Below are positions 45,501 to 54,109 of a DNA stretch of 64,000 bases, piece after piece; position 1 is the first letter of the stretch, and every line of letters begins with the position of its first letter. The position numbers and the translations under genes are program-made. Below the pieces are notes generated by a model, which worked only from the letters and a program-made list of their open reading frames with translations, was not told the origin of the DNA and ran no database searches. This DNA comes from Ecdyonurus torrentis (lineage: Eukaryota > Arthropoda > Insecta > Ephemeroptera > Heptageniidae), in contig OX439134.1 in assembly GCA_949318235.1 (NCBI GenBank), positions 13,382,142 through 13,446,141 of the forward strand. Direction: 5' to 3'.

Positions 45501-48500
45501 TTCACTCCTATTTTGTCATTTTGCTATAACAACAGGGCAGGGCGATGTGCACCTTTTCTATTTTACATACAATAAAAATGCAACGGTGTTAAAATTTTTT
45601 TCTTCTTTTTATGAAAAAAAAAAAAGGAAAAAAAAAAAAATGTGAGCGACTGTCGCCAAGTTTCTCAGAAATCTGTCGTGTGGTTCGTACATTACTATCT
45701 ATGATCTCTCCTAATGACTAAAGAGCCGGTAGAAATCACAATAAAATATAACCAATGATTGACATTTTAAATCTCTGTACCGTTACATTAATTCAATGCA
45801 TTGCAAATTACAAAAGATGTAGCATACTTCCATAATTTCTAGAAAAATTTTACAAGGTTAAAATTTTTGAAAGGCTTACAAAATCAAAGGATTTTTCCGA
45901 CCAGAGGAGAAATTTGGACATTTTTATACCCTTAATCGGTGTTGGTGCATACAAAAAAAAAAAAAAAAAAAGCTAATGATACTTTGTTTATTTTATCATA
46001 TAAAAAAATAGCGTGAAAAAATTTAAATTTATTAAATATTTGAAGTCGCTTCTATACTAAATAAGAAAATTGCTAATTCGTAATTTATTTTAATCATTTT
46101 AGGTTAACAAACGAACAATAGAATAAAATAAATAAATAAGTAATTAAGTATTTAGGTAAGTAAGTAAGTATGTAAGTAAATAAATAAATAAATAAATAAA
46201 TAAAATAATAAATAAATGTTGTAAAAATATGATACAAATTTCTACCTCAAAGATGAAAAAAAAAAAAAAAAAAAAAAAAATGAAATTTATGGTGCAATAT
46301 TTATGTATGAAATATAGCAAAAATATCGAAGAAATATCGGAAAATATCGGTATCGTATCGGTATCGTATCGGAGCATTTTTTTTTGCGAGTATCGTATCG
46401 GTATCGGTATCGGCAAAATTTAAGAATATCGGTATCGTATCGGTATCGAAAATTTCGGTATCGACTCCATGACTGAAAATTATGTATTTTTATTTTTCAC
46501 TAAAAAGACTACAAATAAATTCTGTACATAATTGGGTATATTGGAGTTTACTTGAATATATTAAAATCAGTTTACGTGTACCTGTGACTGAAACCAATAC
46601 AAGAAGTAGAAGAGGAGGGAGGGGGAGGAGGAGAAAAAAATAGTAGTAAGACCCACCAGTTCAGTTCTGGCAGTAACAAAAGGTCCAGTTGATTTCTTCT
46701 CACTCTCCTGTCTAGATGTGGAGGGGGGAGGAGGTTTGTAATTACCATGTCTCTCATTGTCTTGATATCCACTACTTTGGAAATTAGACCCAAACCCATG
46801 CTCCTCTAAATTACTTTGTTTTGGAGCATATCCTGTCCTCTGCTCAAATCTACCTTGGTTTGAGCTACATCGTTGATCTTCAAATTTATTTTGTTTTGCA
46901 CTAAATCCAGAACTTTGATCAAATTTATTTGAACCATATCTATGAGTTGCATTATTTGAGCTATTCTGATTTGAACTATAGTTTCTATTTTCAAAACTGG
47001 ATTGTTTTGGAGCAACTATTGATTTGGGTTCAAATTTTGAGCTGCTCTGATGTGAGTTATATCCATGATTAGAAAAATTAGTTTCTTTTTGGGCAAAATT
47101 TGAGTTTTTCTTTACCAAAAATGAAGATTTTTGATCTACAGTTGGCTCGTGAGTTTGCTTTAAACGTTTAGGTTCAGGATAGTTTAAGGTGCTTGAATTT
47201 CTTGGTTTAAATGGAATGTTTTTTTGTGGCATCATTTCTCTGCTTGGCAAACTCTCTGCTCGTTTGTTGTTACTTTGGTCATCTGGGAAACATACACAAA
47301 GTTAAAATGATTTATAAAAATTATTACAAACACTTAATCAAAAGATATATCAAGGAGAATAAATCATCATAGTTAGTTATGATAAATTTGAAAGAAAAAT
47401 TTAGGAGAAACTAATAAGGCCAGGGTTGGCCTGGTCAGGTTTGCTAGTCTGCGATTGCGGACCAGGCCCCCCGGGCGCGGGCCCTTGCCTACAACCTACA
47501 ACACATAGGTTGTAGGTTCTTCATAGGCTCGAAAACTCGTTTTTAAACTTTGGCTCAAATGTCGAGCTTTCCGAGCTTTGGCTCGTTTTTTGAGTTTAAG
47601 CTCGATTTCAAGCTAAACCCGGGTTTCAAGTCAACCCGGGCTAAATTTTTTTAGACCGGGTTAAAAATATTTTGAGTTTTTTACAGCTCTAGTTATAACT
47701 TTATTTAGCAATTTTTATGTGTTTCTTCAAACAAAGAAATTAATTTACCTAATATTTGAGTATTTTCTTGAGTTTGCTCACAAATGGAAGTGTCTGCCAC
47801 ATGACTAAGGGGACTATAACTGGGACTGCCAGGGGATGGTGCATTGTATGGAGGGGTGAATGTCAAGTTGGCAAATCCTCCAAGGAAAGTTGGGTTCCAA
47901 GAATCATCACACTTGTTGATTCTCTCTGCCATCTTTCTACCTGCATCTATAAAACAATAATGTTAAAAAAAAAAAAAAAAAAAAAAAATACAGTAACTTA
48001 ATAGCAAAGTCAGTTGCTTAACAATTAATCTCAGACGTGACGAAACTTGTTTTTTGACTCAATAGATTTTTTTTTATTAAATTTTCAGCATAAGTTTGTA
48101 TTGCCTGCTTCAATAGCATATGTACCAAAATTTCAAATCAATTTGTCCATCAGTTATGTGTGAAAATATGAAATGGGAAATATGATGCAAAATGTACTAA
48201 CCATGTATTTTTTTTCCCCACATAAGTAATGGACATATCAATATGAAATATGGTAAACATGCTGTTGAAGCTAATGCAAACTTGTGCTGGAAAAAAAAAA
48301 AAAAAAAAAGTTCCGTCTTTTCTTGTTTGAGTTTAATCCTTAAAATCACCAATGCACCATTATTACTTTCAGTGATAATTTCAATTATGTTATATCCATA
48401 TGGCATTGGCTCATCACTCCTTTTGAAGAATTTTAAACATTTAAAAAGTGCCATTGGTTAAATCATATAGACTGAAGACCTGCCAAGGACAAAAGACCCT

Positions 48501-49921
48501 ACCTGTGTCCTTGGGTTTTGTGTCTGCGGGTCTTATGTCAAGTATTCAAATAAATGTAATTTAATTTTACTTTTTACACTCTTGTTTAGGGCTCATTGCT
48601 CAGCCCCTGGTTGGTCTATTACAGCCTCAGACAAACTTGTATGACCACTTACAGGCATGCTGAACTCTAATGAGACAAAGTTTCAAACTTTCAAGATGAG
48701 GTGGCAAGCATTGAAAGACCCCCCTTTCCTAAACAAAACAATCACATGACCAAGAGAGTGAGCAAATAAATACCATACATGGTAGCTTTTTAAAGGGCAT
48801 CATACCAGGGGGGAACATTATTATACATACCTTCATCTCCTATATTAAAATCTGGATCAACTTCATTCATCCATTTAGTAGCAATTTCAGGTAAACGTGA
48901 CTCCCAATCACCTGAAAATGTTTTTAAAATTTTAAATAAATAATGGGATATACAGTACATGGAGGGCTAAGCGGCATTCGGTACTACTGCAATCTCTGCG
49001 GCTGCAATTTTGGCACATGTGAAATTTTTGCCAAGCCTACTAATGGCACACCTGTGCAGGCTAAGCATATAATGATGTTTCAAAAGAGGGGAGCGCAGAG
49101 TATACAGATGTGCCAAAATTGCACCCGCGGAGATTGCAGTACCAAAATGCCGCGTAGCCCTCGACATGTATAGCTATATATATACACACATAGTGCAACT
49201 TCTAGGAAAACAAAAAGGACGATTCATGTGGTACTGTATCTTTTGAATGACATTATCAATAATTGATAATGCCATTACAATATGACAAATGCTCAGTTTA
49301 ACATTGTAACTATAACACTATGCCTTGTGAGACTTCAACCTCTTCATCATAGCCCTTGCTGGCATCTCTATCCCTTTCTTTGTTATTGATCGTAACCATG
49401 ACATAAGCAATTCAAAGTATATTGCTTTGTTATATTTAATTAAGAATAATTAATCACAGTTATACAAAGTCTAATGTACCGACCAGTTTATTAAAGCGTA
49501 GCCAGAATTTTGTGCCAGGAGGGGTCCAGTCTATAGTGAGCACAGTAGAGCCTCTAGTAAAAAAAGGGGGGTGCTGTGCTTTCAGACCTAACTAAGGCGT
49601 GGATTTTCGAATCCCCCCCCCCCCCCCCCTGTATACGCCCCTACGTTCGACTGTATAAAGAGACATAAATGCTGTTCATAAACCCTGTTTTCTGCTCCTA
49701 AAATGACGATCAAATTTAGTTATTCAAATGAAATGCACATTGTTTTGGTGAAAGAAAACATAGGGTTTACGAACAACACTCATATAGATTCGGAGAAAAC
49801 ATTAATTTATTTTACCATTTGATTTATGTTGATCTGAACCAATAGCTGAAGATATAGTGAAGCTTAGTAATCCATTCGGAGCATCAACTAAATCTGCATA
49901 TGCTTTCAAGTATTTATCCAT
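25036..49921 (-). CDS. FIGNL1: Fidgetin-like protein 1, AAA+ ATPase (699 aa)
   Basis: Eleven coding exons join in phase to 2,100 nt (699 residues; human FIGNL1 has 674). FIGNL1 is a nuclear AAA+ ATPase that removes RAD51 from DNA in homologous recombination. The divergent N-terminus is followed by a Ser/Asn/Gln-rich region (about 130-320), an FVTA motif at 330-333 that matches the RAD51-binding FxxA site, and a basic [10 protein letters not shown] segment shared with human. The ATPase core follows: Walker A GPPGTGKT 466-473, pore-loop KWFG 498-501, Walker B VVFIDE 521-526, sensor-1 N571 in GATNRP and Arg fingers ARRR 580-583. A Vps4-type C-terminal helix ends [12 protein letters not shown]. 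The gene is convergent with Rab11, and its introns are heavily loaded with transposons. The start is the only ATG that keeps frame after a predicted 5' UTR splice. Confidence 0.95.
25794..26114 (-). CDS. FIGNL1: FIGNL1 exon 10 (sensor 1, Arg fingers, lid)
   Basis: A 321-nt exon in phase 0. It begins [20 protein letters not shown], contains [17 protein letters not shown], and ends in the helical lid with [11 protein letters not shown]...RPHE. Donor GAG/gtaatt. Confidence 0.95.
26330..26440. mobile_element. Small palindromic MITE
   Basis: Inverted arms TTAAGCGCAGGACAGTGG.. / ..CCGCTGTCCTGCACTTAA with TTTCTTATC / GATAAGAAA inside. Confidence 0.6.
26468..27674. mobile_element. 1.2-kb near-perfect palindrome, Tc1/mariner-like MITE
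   Basis: The two arms of about 580 bp are almost identical inverted copies. The ends TATAGTCGAGGCAAAAAG and CTTTTTGCCTCGACTATA give TA duplications and a TIR of Tc1/mariner type. The loop is about 60 bp near 27070. No transposase is encoded. The element lies between FIGNL1 exons 10 and 9. Confidence 0.85.
27795..27975. mobile_element. CTAGCACAG-family palindromic MITE (complete copy)
   Basis: Inverted arms AGCAAGGGCCTTACCATAGTGA.. and ..TCACTATGGTATAAGGCCCT with TCTTGCTAGCACAGATATAA / TTATATCTGTGCTAGCAAGA at the centre. Further copies or fragments: 29580-29739 plus 43476-43525, 47345-47420 (end only), 51320-51390 and 52637-52792. Confidence 0.75.
28084..28198 (-). CDS. FIGNL1: FIGNL1 exon 9 (Walker B)
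   Basis: Encodes [19 protein letters not shown], with the Walker B Asp-Glu pair, then [15 protein letters not shown]. Acceptor tttatttcag, donor ATG/gtaggt. Confidence 0.95.
28277..28394 (-). CDS. FIGNL1: FIGNL1 exon 8 (pore loop)
   Basis: Encodes [18 protein letters not shown] then [19 protein letters not shown], which includes the aromatic-Gly pore loop WFG. It is only 78 bp from exon 9; the short intron carries a poly(T) run on the plus strand. Confidence 0.95.
28626..29170. mobile_element. Older copy of the AGGCGTAGAACACC MITE, split by another MITE
   Basis: AAAGGTGTAAAACACCTTG at the left, GGCCGGAGTCATTGATTT inside and TTGTTCAAGATGTTG at the right match the 14693-15000 element with substitutions. 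A foldback MITE is inserted at 28671-28888. One TGACGTCA remains (29025-29032). Confidence 0.75.
28671..28888. mobile_element. Foldback MITE with AGGCCTATCTCG subrepeats (copy 2)
   Basis: Ends ATATCAATCTTATTGCG and CGCAACAAGATCGATAT; same internal tandem unit as the copy at 17583-17814. It is inserted in the older TTAA MITE. Confidence 0.8.
29346..29454 (-). CDS. FIGNL1: FIGNL1 exon 7 (Walker A)
   Basis: Encodes [20 protein letters not shown] then the Walker A loop [11 protein letters not shown]. The intron before it (29455-44233) is 14.8 kb and holds the nested transposons. Confidence 0.95.
29740..29878 (+). repeat. Left LTR, proximal part before the foldback insertion
   Basis: 139 bp matching the start of the right LTR and ending with GGGTCAGTTT (29869-29878), the first copy of the 10-bp duplication. 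Confidence 0.9.
31330..33200. repeat. Tandem ~180-bp hairpin units (alternating A/B types) in the left foldback arm
   Basis: Hairpins of the form TCCTTGTAA(A)nTTGCAAGGACA begin at 31545, 31741, 31941, 32091, 32281, 32464, 32632 and 32820. They alternate between a unit containing TTTCTTCTTAACTAGATTT and one containing TAACAGCGCATAAC then TTATTGATTAAAATTCTG, so the higher-order period is about 340-400 bp. Confidence 0.8.
33952..34253. repeat. Perfect 302-bp palindrome in the foldback element
   Basis: The sequence is its own reverse complement around 34102/34103 (core GTAAGCCGGCTTAC). Two identical 73-residue frames on opposite strands result from this symmetry and are not genes. More distant inverted matches (33530-33720 with 34725-34920) continue the fold. 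Confidence 0.92.
35279..36497. mobile_element. hAT-type MITE with GGGTCCG subterminal arrays
   Basis: TIRs CAGGGGTTCGGACCCG / GGGTCCGAACCCCTG and a perfect 8-bp duplication GAAAATTG (35271-35278, 36498-36505) fit hAT elements. Dense arrays of GGGTCCGCGGACCCGG-like words lie just inside each end (35285-35500, 36285-36490), strikingly GC-rich in an AT-rich region. No transposase. A TTAA MITE is nested inside. Confidence 0.87.
35640..36038. mobile_element. TTAA-flanked palindromic MITE inside the hAT element
   Basis: Ends AGCCCTTGTCAACTTAC / GTAAGTTGACAAGGGCT, with TTAA on both sides (35636-35639, 36039-36042). The arms match for about 150 bp, and each carries TGACGTCA (35781-35788, 35890-35897). 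Confidence 0.85.
38192..38848. mobile_element. TTAA-flanked MITE in the right foldback arm
   Basis: Ends GGTACTACTTTA / TAAAGTAGTACC with TTAA on both sides (38188-38191, 38849-38852). The interior is not palindromic and encodes nothing recognisable. Confidence 0.7.
39375..40306 (+). repeat. Left LTR, distal part after the foldback insertion
   Basis: 932 bp, equal in length to the matching part of the right LTR, beginning with the 10-bp duplication GGGTCAGTTT. The primer-binding region AAGTGGGGACAACGG follows at 40307; the tRNA is not assigned. Confidence 0.9.
40307..40837 (+). other. Leader of the gag-only LTR element
   Basis: Primer-binding region followed by about 500 bp of untranslated leader; no conserved frame seen. 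Confidence 0.5.
40838..41872 (+). CDS. Zinc-knuckle gag-like protein of the LTR element (344 aa)
   Basis: Intact frame in the internal region of the LARD-like element. It has one CCHC knuckle, [14 protein letters not shown] at residues 62-75 (C-X2-C-X4-H-X4-C). A strongly basic segment with KKKKHK and [11 protein letters not shown] lies at about 109-130, and an acidic [13 protein letters not shown] patch precedes a basic tail. A capsid domain was not recognised, so it may be a C-terminal gag remnant of a Ty3/gypsy or BEL/Pao parent. The start could also be the second ATG at 40853. Confidence 0.7.
   Translation: MTLATMKLPGKYQCARYLVSEQSKLEDHVTCLSLETQQHVVSAGTKTTLAGDELTSRSKRRCLVCFSPFHLVRKCSMLQKYKAVYKATLQSSQKRIISKPEVTFADVGNKKKKHKNVKNRLRWRRNGRGKNNKISFAENTQNPAPVFVNKAVQTLLHVKIDPQCSQPPEVKGRELLIVKCPSICVQSQSLGDNRIENNMVCVKNNNYVYSSDQDCGMMETNSLKGNLWNIKPQSKWHLRQRNCFLPDLPQFPFTTMYGRLHKPEQLVLEKIVNIRSHDKTRMLIEPCLQKQELTLPSTEINSSAGCKRHADHADDWEWEDVSDDSEKQKHDQRRGRKGRKSARR
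41873..42414 (+). other. 3' internal region and polypurine tract of the LTR element
   Basis: No protease, RT or integrase motif. A poly(A) run lies near 42287-42310. AAAAGGGGGGATTT at about 42401-42414 abuts the right LTR and is the likely polypurine tract. Confidence 0.7.
42415..43475 (+). repeat. Right LTR of the gag-only element (1,061 bp)
   Basis: TGTAACCCCC to GGGGCGTTACA, preceded by a polypurine tract. At 42548-42571 it contains two 11-base inverted arms (CAGTTTTGTTT / AAACAAAACTG) around GT. In the left LTR the foldback element inserted at this hairpin. Confidence 0.92.
43526..44233. other. Remainder of FIGNL1 intron 6
   Basis: AT-rich sequence, purine-rich at 43680-43870. The 80-residue frame there has no recognisable domain. 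No exon was recognised. Confidence 0.5.
44234..44399 (-). CDS. FIGNL1: FIGNL1 exon 6 (start of AAA domain)
   Basis: Encodes a Glu-rich linker and [18 protein letters not shown], the conserved opening of the AAA module. Acceptor tgtttcag, donor GAG/gtattt. Confidence 0.94.
44600..44739 (-). CDS. FIGNL1: FIGNL1 exon 5 (after FxxA)
   Basis: Encodes [13 protein letters not shown] and the basic [18 protein letters not shown] segment, which parallels human VKKSLG..SR in the RAD51-binding region. Donor GCC/gtaagtg. Confidence 0.9.
44911..45146. mobile_element. Foldback MITE with AGGCCTATCTCG subrepeats (copy 3)
   Basis: Ends GTCGATCTTGTTGCG and TTGCAACAAGATCGATG with the same tandem unit as the copies at 17583 and 28671. 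It lies between FIGNL1 exons 5 and 4. Confidence 0.8.
45207..46475. mobile_element. hAT-type MITE with TATCGGTATCG subterminal arrays
   Basis: TIRs CAGTCATGGAGTATCGGTAT / ATCGACTCCATGACTG and a near-perfect 8-bp duplication (AAAAATAT / AAAATTAT). Arrays of ATCGGTATCGTA-like words fill 45215-45370 and 46320-46460. The interior is AT-rich without transposase. Confidence 0.8.
46657..47282 (-). CDS. FIGNL1: FIGNL1 exon 4 (disordered region, FVTA motif)
   Basis: A 626-nt exon encoding an Asn/Ser/Gln/Lys-rich, presumably disordered segment with loose repeats of the type [12 protein letters not shown] / [12 protein letters not shown], then FVTARTEL at its end. The open frame runs past the donor CTG/gtgggt into the intron, so a longer ORF here overstates the exon. 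Confidence 0.9.
47440..47693. mobile_element. Truncated CTCGAG-array hAT-type MITE and adjoining GC-rich fragment
   Basis: 47520-47693 repeats CTCGTTTT, TCGAGCTTT and CCCGGGTTT words and ends TTTTTACAGCTCTA like the complete element at 61503-62031. The part 47440-47515 is a GC-rich fragment with GGCCCCCCGGGCGCGGGCCC and a CTACAACCTAC / GGTTGTAGG hairpin; its source is unclear. Confidence 0.6.
47749..47946 (-). CDS. FIGNL1: FIGNL1 exon 3
   Basis: Encodes [19 protein letters not shown] then a Pro/Ser-rich stretch [20 protein letters not shown]. Phase fits both neighbours. Acceptor gttttatag, donor TTAG/gtaaat. Confidence 0.88.
48831..48911 (-). CDS. FIGNL1: FIGNL1 exon 2
   Basis: An 81-nt exon encoding [20 protein letters not shown] then DFNIGDE. 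Acceptor cattttcag, donor GAAG/gtatgt; phase 1 to phase 1. Confidence 0.86.
48950..49172. mobile_element. Palindromic MITE in FIGNL1 intron 1
   Basis: Inverted arms TACATGGAGGGCTAAGCGGCA / TGCCGCGTAGCCCTCGACATGTA, with TGCAATCTCTGCGG / CCGCGGAGATTGCA and ATTTTGGCACAT / ATGTGCCAAAAT inside. Confidence 0.75.
49255..49370. mobile_element. MITE fragment related to 18823-19112
   Basis: Shares AACATTGTAACTATAACACTATGCC and the GAGACTTCAACCTC ending with the Rab11-intron copy. Confidence 0.5.
49668..49785. mobile_element. MITE related to 16889-17018, next to poly(C)
   Basis: Inverted ends GTTCATAAACCCTGTTTTC / GAAAACATAGGGTTTACGAAC. A poly(C) run (49612-49629) lies just upstream. Confidence 0.6.
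49816..49921 (-). CDS. FIGNL1: FIGNL1 exon 1 (start codon)
   Basis: Encodes [20 protein letters not shown] then [15 protein letters not shown]. The ATG lies 4 nt inside an exon with acceptor aaagcag after a pyrimidine tract, so the 5' UTR probably comes from a separate upstream exon at about 50218. Confidence 0.8.
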
Positions 49922-50217
49922 TGTACTGCTTTACAGAAAACAGAAACACATCTATGAAAATAGAAATAATAATAATAAAAATGCAAATAAAAAAAAATAT
50001 GAAGGACAAATGCAGCAAACAAAATTTTTTGTACAATTTACTATCATTATTGTACGCTTATCATGTAATTAAAGAAAATTAATATTTCATAGCATATAAT
50101 AATTAAAATATTTACATAAATTACCTGCTAGAACTAGTACATATTTATTTAATTTCCTCACAAATATTTTAGGTATCTTTAATTTTCGAGCAAAATCTTA
50201 TCAGCTGTTATTTTTAC

Positions 50218-50290
50218 CGCCAAAATAAAATCGATTCCGTTTTGTGCTGCCATCTATAGGTAGTTGTTGTGTACTATCGCTAAAATTCGT
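50218..50290 (-). promoter_or_regulatory. FIGNL1 5' UTR exon and shared promoter (approximate)
   Basis: A donor TTGGCG/gtaaaaat on the minus strand (GT at 50217-50216) fits the acceptor next to exon 1. About 100 bp away on the plus strand lies another strong donor, so the short, more GC-rich segment 50218-50319 looks like a bidirectional promoter. The transcription start is not determined. Confidence 0.4.
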
Positions 50291-50319
50291 GAAATCCGTC
50301 TAAGAAAGCTGTAAACACG
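50260..50319 (+). other. Putative first exon of a divergent plus-strand transcript
   Basis: A strong donor AACACG/gtaagttt (GT at 50320-50321) lies head-to-head with FIGNL1. No ATG-led coding segment precedes it and no downstream coding exon was identified, so it could be a non-coding first exon of a gene that continues outside the window. Confidence 0.35.
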
Positions 50320-50321
50320 GT

Positions 50322-50999
50322 AAGTTTTAATTAATTTTCACCTTAAATTCACTCCAGTATTGTCACTAGTATTAAATATTAATATCTATAGATTATTGTT
50401 ACATACAAAATATCAGTCTTGGCACTCTAAATAATCTAAAAATTGAAAAAACATGCATGTTTACATTCGTGTCCTTGAAAACCCATTTCCCACATTTTTT
50501 TTCACACTTCATTAGTAACATGAAATTTGAGATGTTTTGGCTTTGTTTAGAGTGTAAATAACGTTGTTTTGTAACTTACTTTAATTAATGTAATATTTAG
50601 ATAGCTTCAGATATTATTAAGATATGAGTTCAGTAAAAAAATGGATACCGAACACAATAGAAATAACATTACGGTTTCCATGCATGCTGCACTATTTAGA
50701 GCACACATGCACATGGGGGTTGAAATATTTAGTTATAGAAATAGAATGTTGTTTATTAAAATATGCGTTGCAACATTTGAATTTATGAACTTTTAATTTT
50801 AGCTTGCCCTAGTTGCGTGTATGATCAGGATTTTTGTTTTGAATTGCAGTAAGAAGCAATACATATGTATATACATACATATATGCCTACATACTGTCCT
50901 ATGTGTATACAGCATAACATGCAAATTTATATTTACATATTTATGTTATGTATGCATTGCATATGCATACATAAATATAAAATTGTTTATATTATTATG
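50322..50999. other. Non-coding stretch after the divergent promoter
   Basis: If the divergent transcript is real this is its first intron. AT-rich, with TACATA-rich sequence at 50860-50990; no exon recognised. Confidence 0.4.
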
Positions 51000-51203
51000 A
51001 TACCATCGATGCTTATGTACCCTTCGAAATATACAAATGTTGTTCAGAACAACCGATCTACACTTTACAGATTCCAAGTTCACTCTGCACCCATATAGTT
51101 CTCCTGTTAAAATGTGCCTAACGTAGATCGTTCATTTTGAGTCAAAGTTGTAAAGTGTAGTTCGTTCACTTTAATGGGTAAGCATCGATATGGTATGCGT
51201 GTA
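51000..51203. mobile_element. Palindromic MITE
   Basis: Inverted arms TACCATCGATGCTTATG / GTAAGCATCGATATGGTA, with GATCTACACTTTACA / TGTAAAGTGTAG inside. Confidence 0.7.
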
Positions 51204-52636
51204 CCTCTACTTCCATAAGGTACTTATGTACATATGATCTAACTTATAAAGTTTCTTTGCCTTTGTCTATTCATATCATTATACTTATTAGGATATAGAT
51301 ATGTAATTATCAAAGGAAAGAATAGAAAAACCAACAAGTGCCTTGCCATCATGAGTAGAATAGTCTAGAGTCTCATGAACTGAAGCTTTTATAATTCTAA
51401 AACCTGCTGCTTAAAAATTATTAAATTTATAAAATGGGATGTTTATTCATACTTACAATATGCAGAGAGTCCCAAGTCCCAATATGGGATATTTGACATA
51501 AAAGACATCTTGATTTGTCCAGGAAGATTAAACTTAAATTTTGTTTTTGTCCATGCTCTATAAAATCATTTGTGTTCTATTCTGGCGATTATGACATAGC
51601 ACAAATAATTAAACATCCCTTGCAGAAGGTACAATGTCTATTGTGGCCAAGACAATGGTTAAGATGGCAAAGGACTCGATTACTTAGAGATGCATTGCGG
51701 GATTTTTTATTTTTATTTTTTATCAATAAAGCTTGGAGGGATGGTGAGAAATTGATGGAGAATTGAATCACATTCTCACAATCATTTTGTTGTTGATGTT
51801 GTATTTTTGCATATAAAATTATTATCAAGCGTTGTCTTAAATGCAAATAATTATTTTGCTGCGCAAAGTTACAACAAATAGCCCTTAACCATTATTCTTT
51901 TAATTTTACCACTTGCCAACTTATGGTTACCTGTTAAACTGAGGTAAGGCTCTCTACCTTTTACAATGTTAAACAAGTGGTCATCTTAAATAAATGCAAC
52001 TATATCTGAATGAGCATGCACCTTAAGGTAGGGGCATCAAAAATGCTCTCAAAGTTTCTCAGAATAATATTATAATTAAGAATGTACTTTTTCTATTTAA
52101 ATAAACTATAAAAAGTCATTAGGATTCAAAACTGTATTGTATAATGGTGCTTAATTATTGCCCTATTTCTATATGGAAATAGGTCATGACAAAATAATGG
52201 CCAATGAACAATACTGTAATTGGTTTTAGCAAAATAAAAGTAACATAAATCTACTGAATCCAATATAGTACCCTTATGTGGGCTTTGACAAGTTTTTAGA
52301 ACAAGGCTTGGGAACAAGTAAGTTTTTAGGAGTAGCATCAGCTCTTTAGCATGCAATAAGATGGTTATTTCATTCAATCATAACACTGGGATTCAATTAA
52401 TGGTTATTTTCAATTTCTTACAGTTGAAAACAGCAATATTCTACTAAGCCTTCTGTTTCTTATTCGAACTACTGTATAACACATTATTGATTGATGTAAA
52501 GGTCTTGCATAATTATGCTGCTATTAAAATACAGTAATAATAATAAAAATTATATGCACTATAAAATCAGTACCTAATGTAATAGGAGATACTGTATTAA
52601 GAAAAATATAACATTGAGGTTAGGGTAGTATTAAAC
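51204..52636. other. Non-coding stretch with a MITE fragment
   Basis: A fragment of the CTAGCACAG-type MITE lies at about 51320-51390 (AACCAACAAGTGCCTTGCC). The frames at 51515-51846 and 52126-52377 show no domain and no splice context. Nothing else recognised. Confidence 0.45.
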
Positions 52637-52792
52637 TGAAAGAAAGAAAAGGAAGAAACCAGCAAAGGTCCGCCTTACCATAGTGAAGAGAGTCCCATAT
52701 GTTGGTGAAAATCTTGTTATCACAAAGATAAGAAATATTTTGATATTTTTTTTACCACGGACTTTCACTATGGTAAGGCTCTTGCTGGCTTA
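52637..52792. mobile_element. CTAGCACAG-family MITE copy
   Basis: Inverted arms CCTTACCATAGTGAAGAG / TTTCACTATGGTAAGG flanking a diverged core. Confidence 0.65.
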
Positions 52793-53220
52793 AAGAATAA
52801 CAGTTTGTTCTTACAAAATCTGTATTTTGTTTTTAACTTCATAAATAAAACTTTAAATTTTGTAGCTCGACTAGAATAAAAATAAAAATCTATAAATTTA
52901 ATAAACTTATTGTAAACTATGATGTTGACTATATGATAGTCAGCTTTGTTTACAATTTTCACCCTGTTCCTTTAACTGATGCTCGTTCACGTCCTTTTTG
53001 AGTTGTGCTTATTGCTTTACGGTGATATCTAACAGGTTTTAATGATTCTGAAACGAGATATTCTAAATTGAAAAAACCTCAACTTTACATGTTAAGCCCT
53101 ATCCCAGACCAAAACTAGCATAAACTGATAACGACCCTTGCCTGTGATTACGTAAAGACCATGAAGATACATGGTCTTTGATATTACTTAACTCAAATTG
53201 ACATAAAAATATAATCATGC

Positions 53221-53260
<40 letters not shown>

Positions 53261-53283
53261 AAAATCGTGAAAACGCTTTGGGC

Positions 53284-53404
53284 ATATTGTGATAATATAT
53301 TTTACCATTCAAAAACTGGAGCTAAATTTACAATATTATTCTTATGAGAAAAACTTGCACTAAATTTCAATGTTAAAATATATTATCTTAATCGTGTGTA
53401 CAAT
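53284..53404. mobile_element. MITE copy related to 14548-15393
   Basis: TTTTACCATTCAAAAACT..ATTATTCTTATGAG matches one arm of the outer Rab11-intron MITE, ending ATCGTGTGTAC. A poly(T) run lies just before it. Confidence 0.6.
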
Positions 53405-54068
53405 ACATGATGGGCAAACGTGTTTCCTGTACAGTTTTGAAATATAGTACTGGTATGTGTAATTTTAGACTGCAATCGGATATTACTTATCTCTTTCTGT
53501 GGGTTTATACATACATTGTATTCTCTTTGAAAGATGATTTCCTTTTAGAATAATATTTTACACAAGAGTGAATGGCCAAGTCATAAAATAAATAACAGAG
53601 ATGTGTATACATATTTTTTTTTTACTATATAGATATCGTTTTCATGCTTCACAAGATTCGCATTTCATATATGATGGAAAAAATTATATATTAAATCTCT
53701 CTTTTGCTCTCATTGCCTTTATTATAATTGTATACTGATAAATAACGTATAATTATCTTAAATTAAAGTATATTTTTGCACATTAGAAGAATCTCGTAAT
53801 TGGCGTTGCTGTTACTTAAAAAAAAAAAAAAAAAAAAAAAAAAACTTCACTGGCCGATAGTAACAAAATACTGCATATATTTAAAAAACATGCGTTCGTC
53901 TAGTCATTATTTACAATATGTAGTAAATATACAAATGTATAGAATTGAAAATAAAATGTGACATTCGTATCTATTTATCTAACGACAAAATCAAATACTA
54001 TATAATATGAATTTAATCAGTATTTATAATATTCCAAATTTGAGTGTGTGGTACACTATTTTTTCAGG

Positions 54069-54109
<41 letters not shown>

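Noticed and set aside
46567..46656. Extension of the 227-residue frame beyond FIGNL1 exon 4
   Set aside because: Reads past a good donor (CTG/gtgggt) into the intron; only splicing at 46657 keeps the frame with exon 5.
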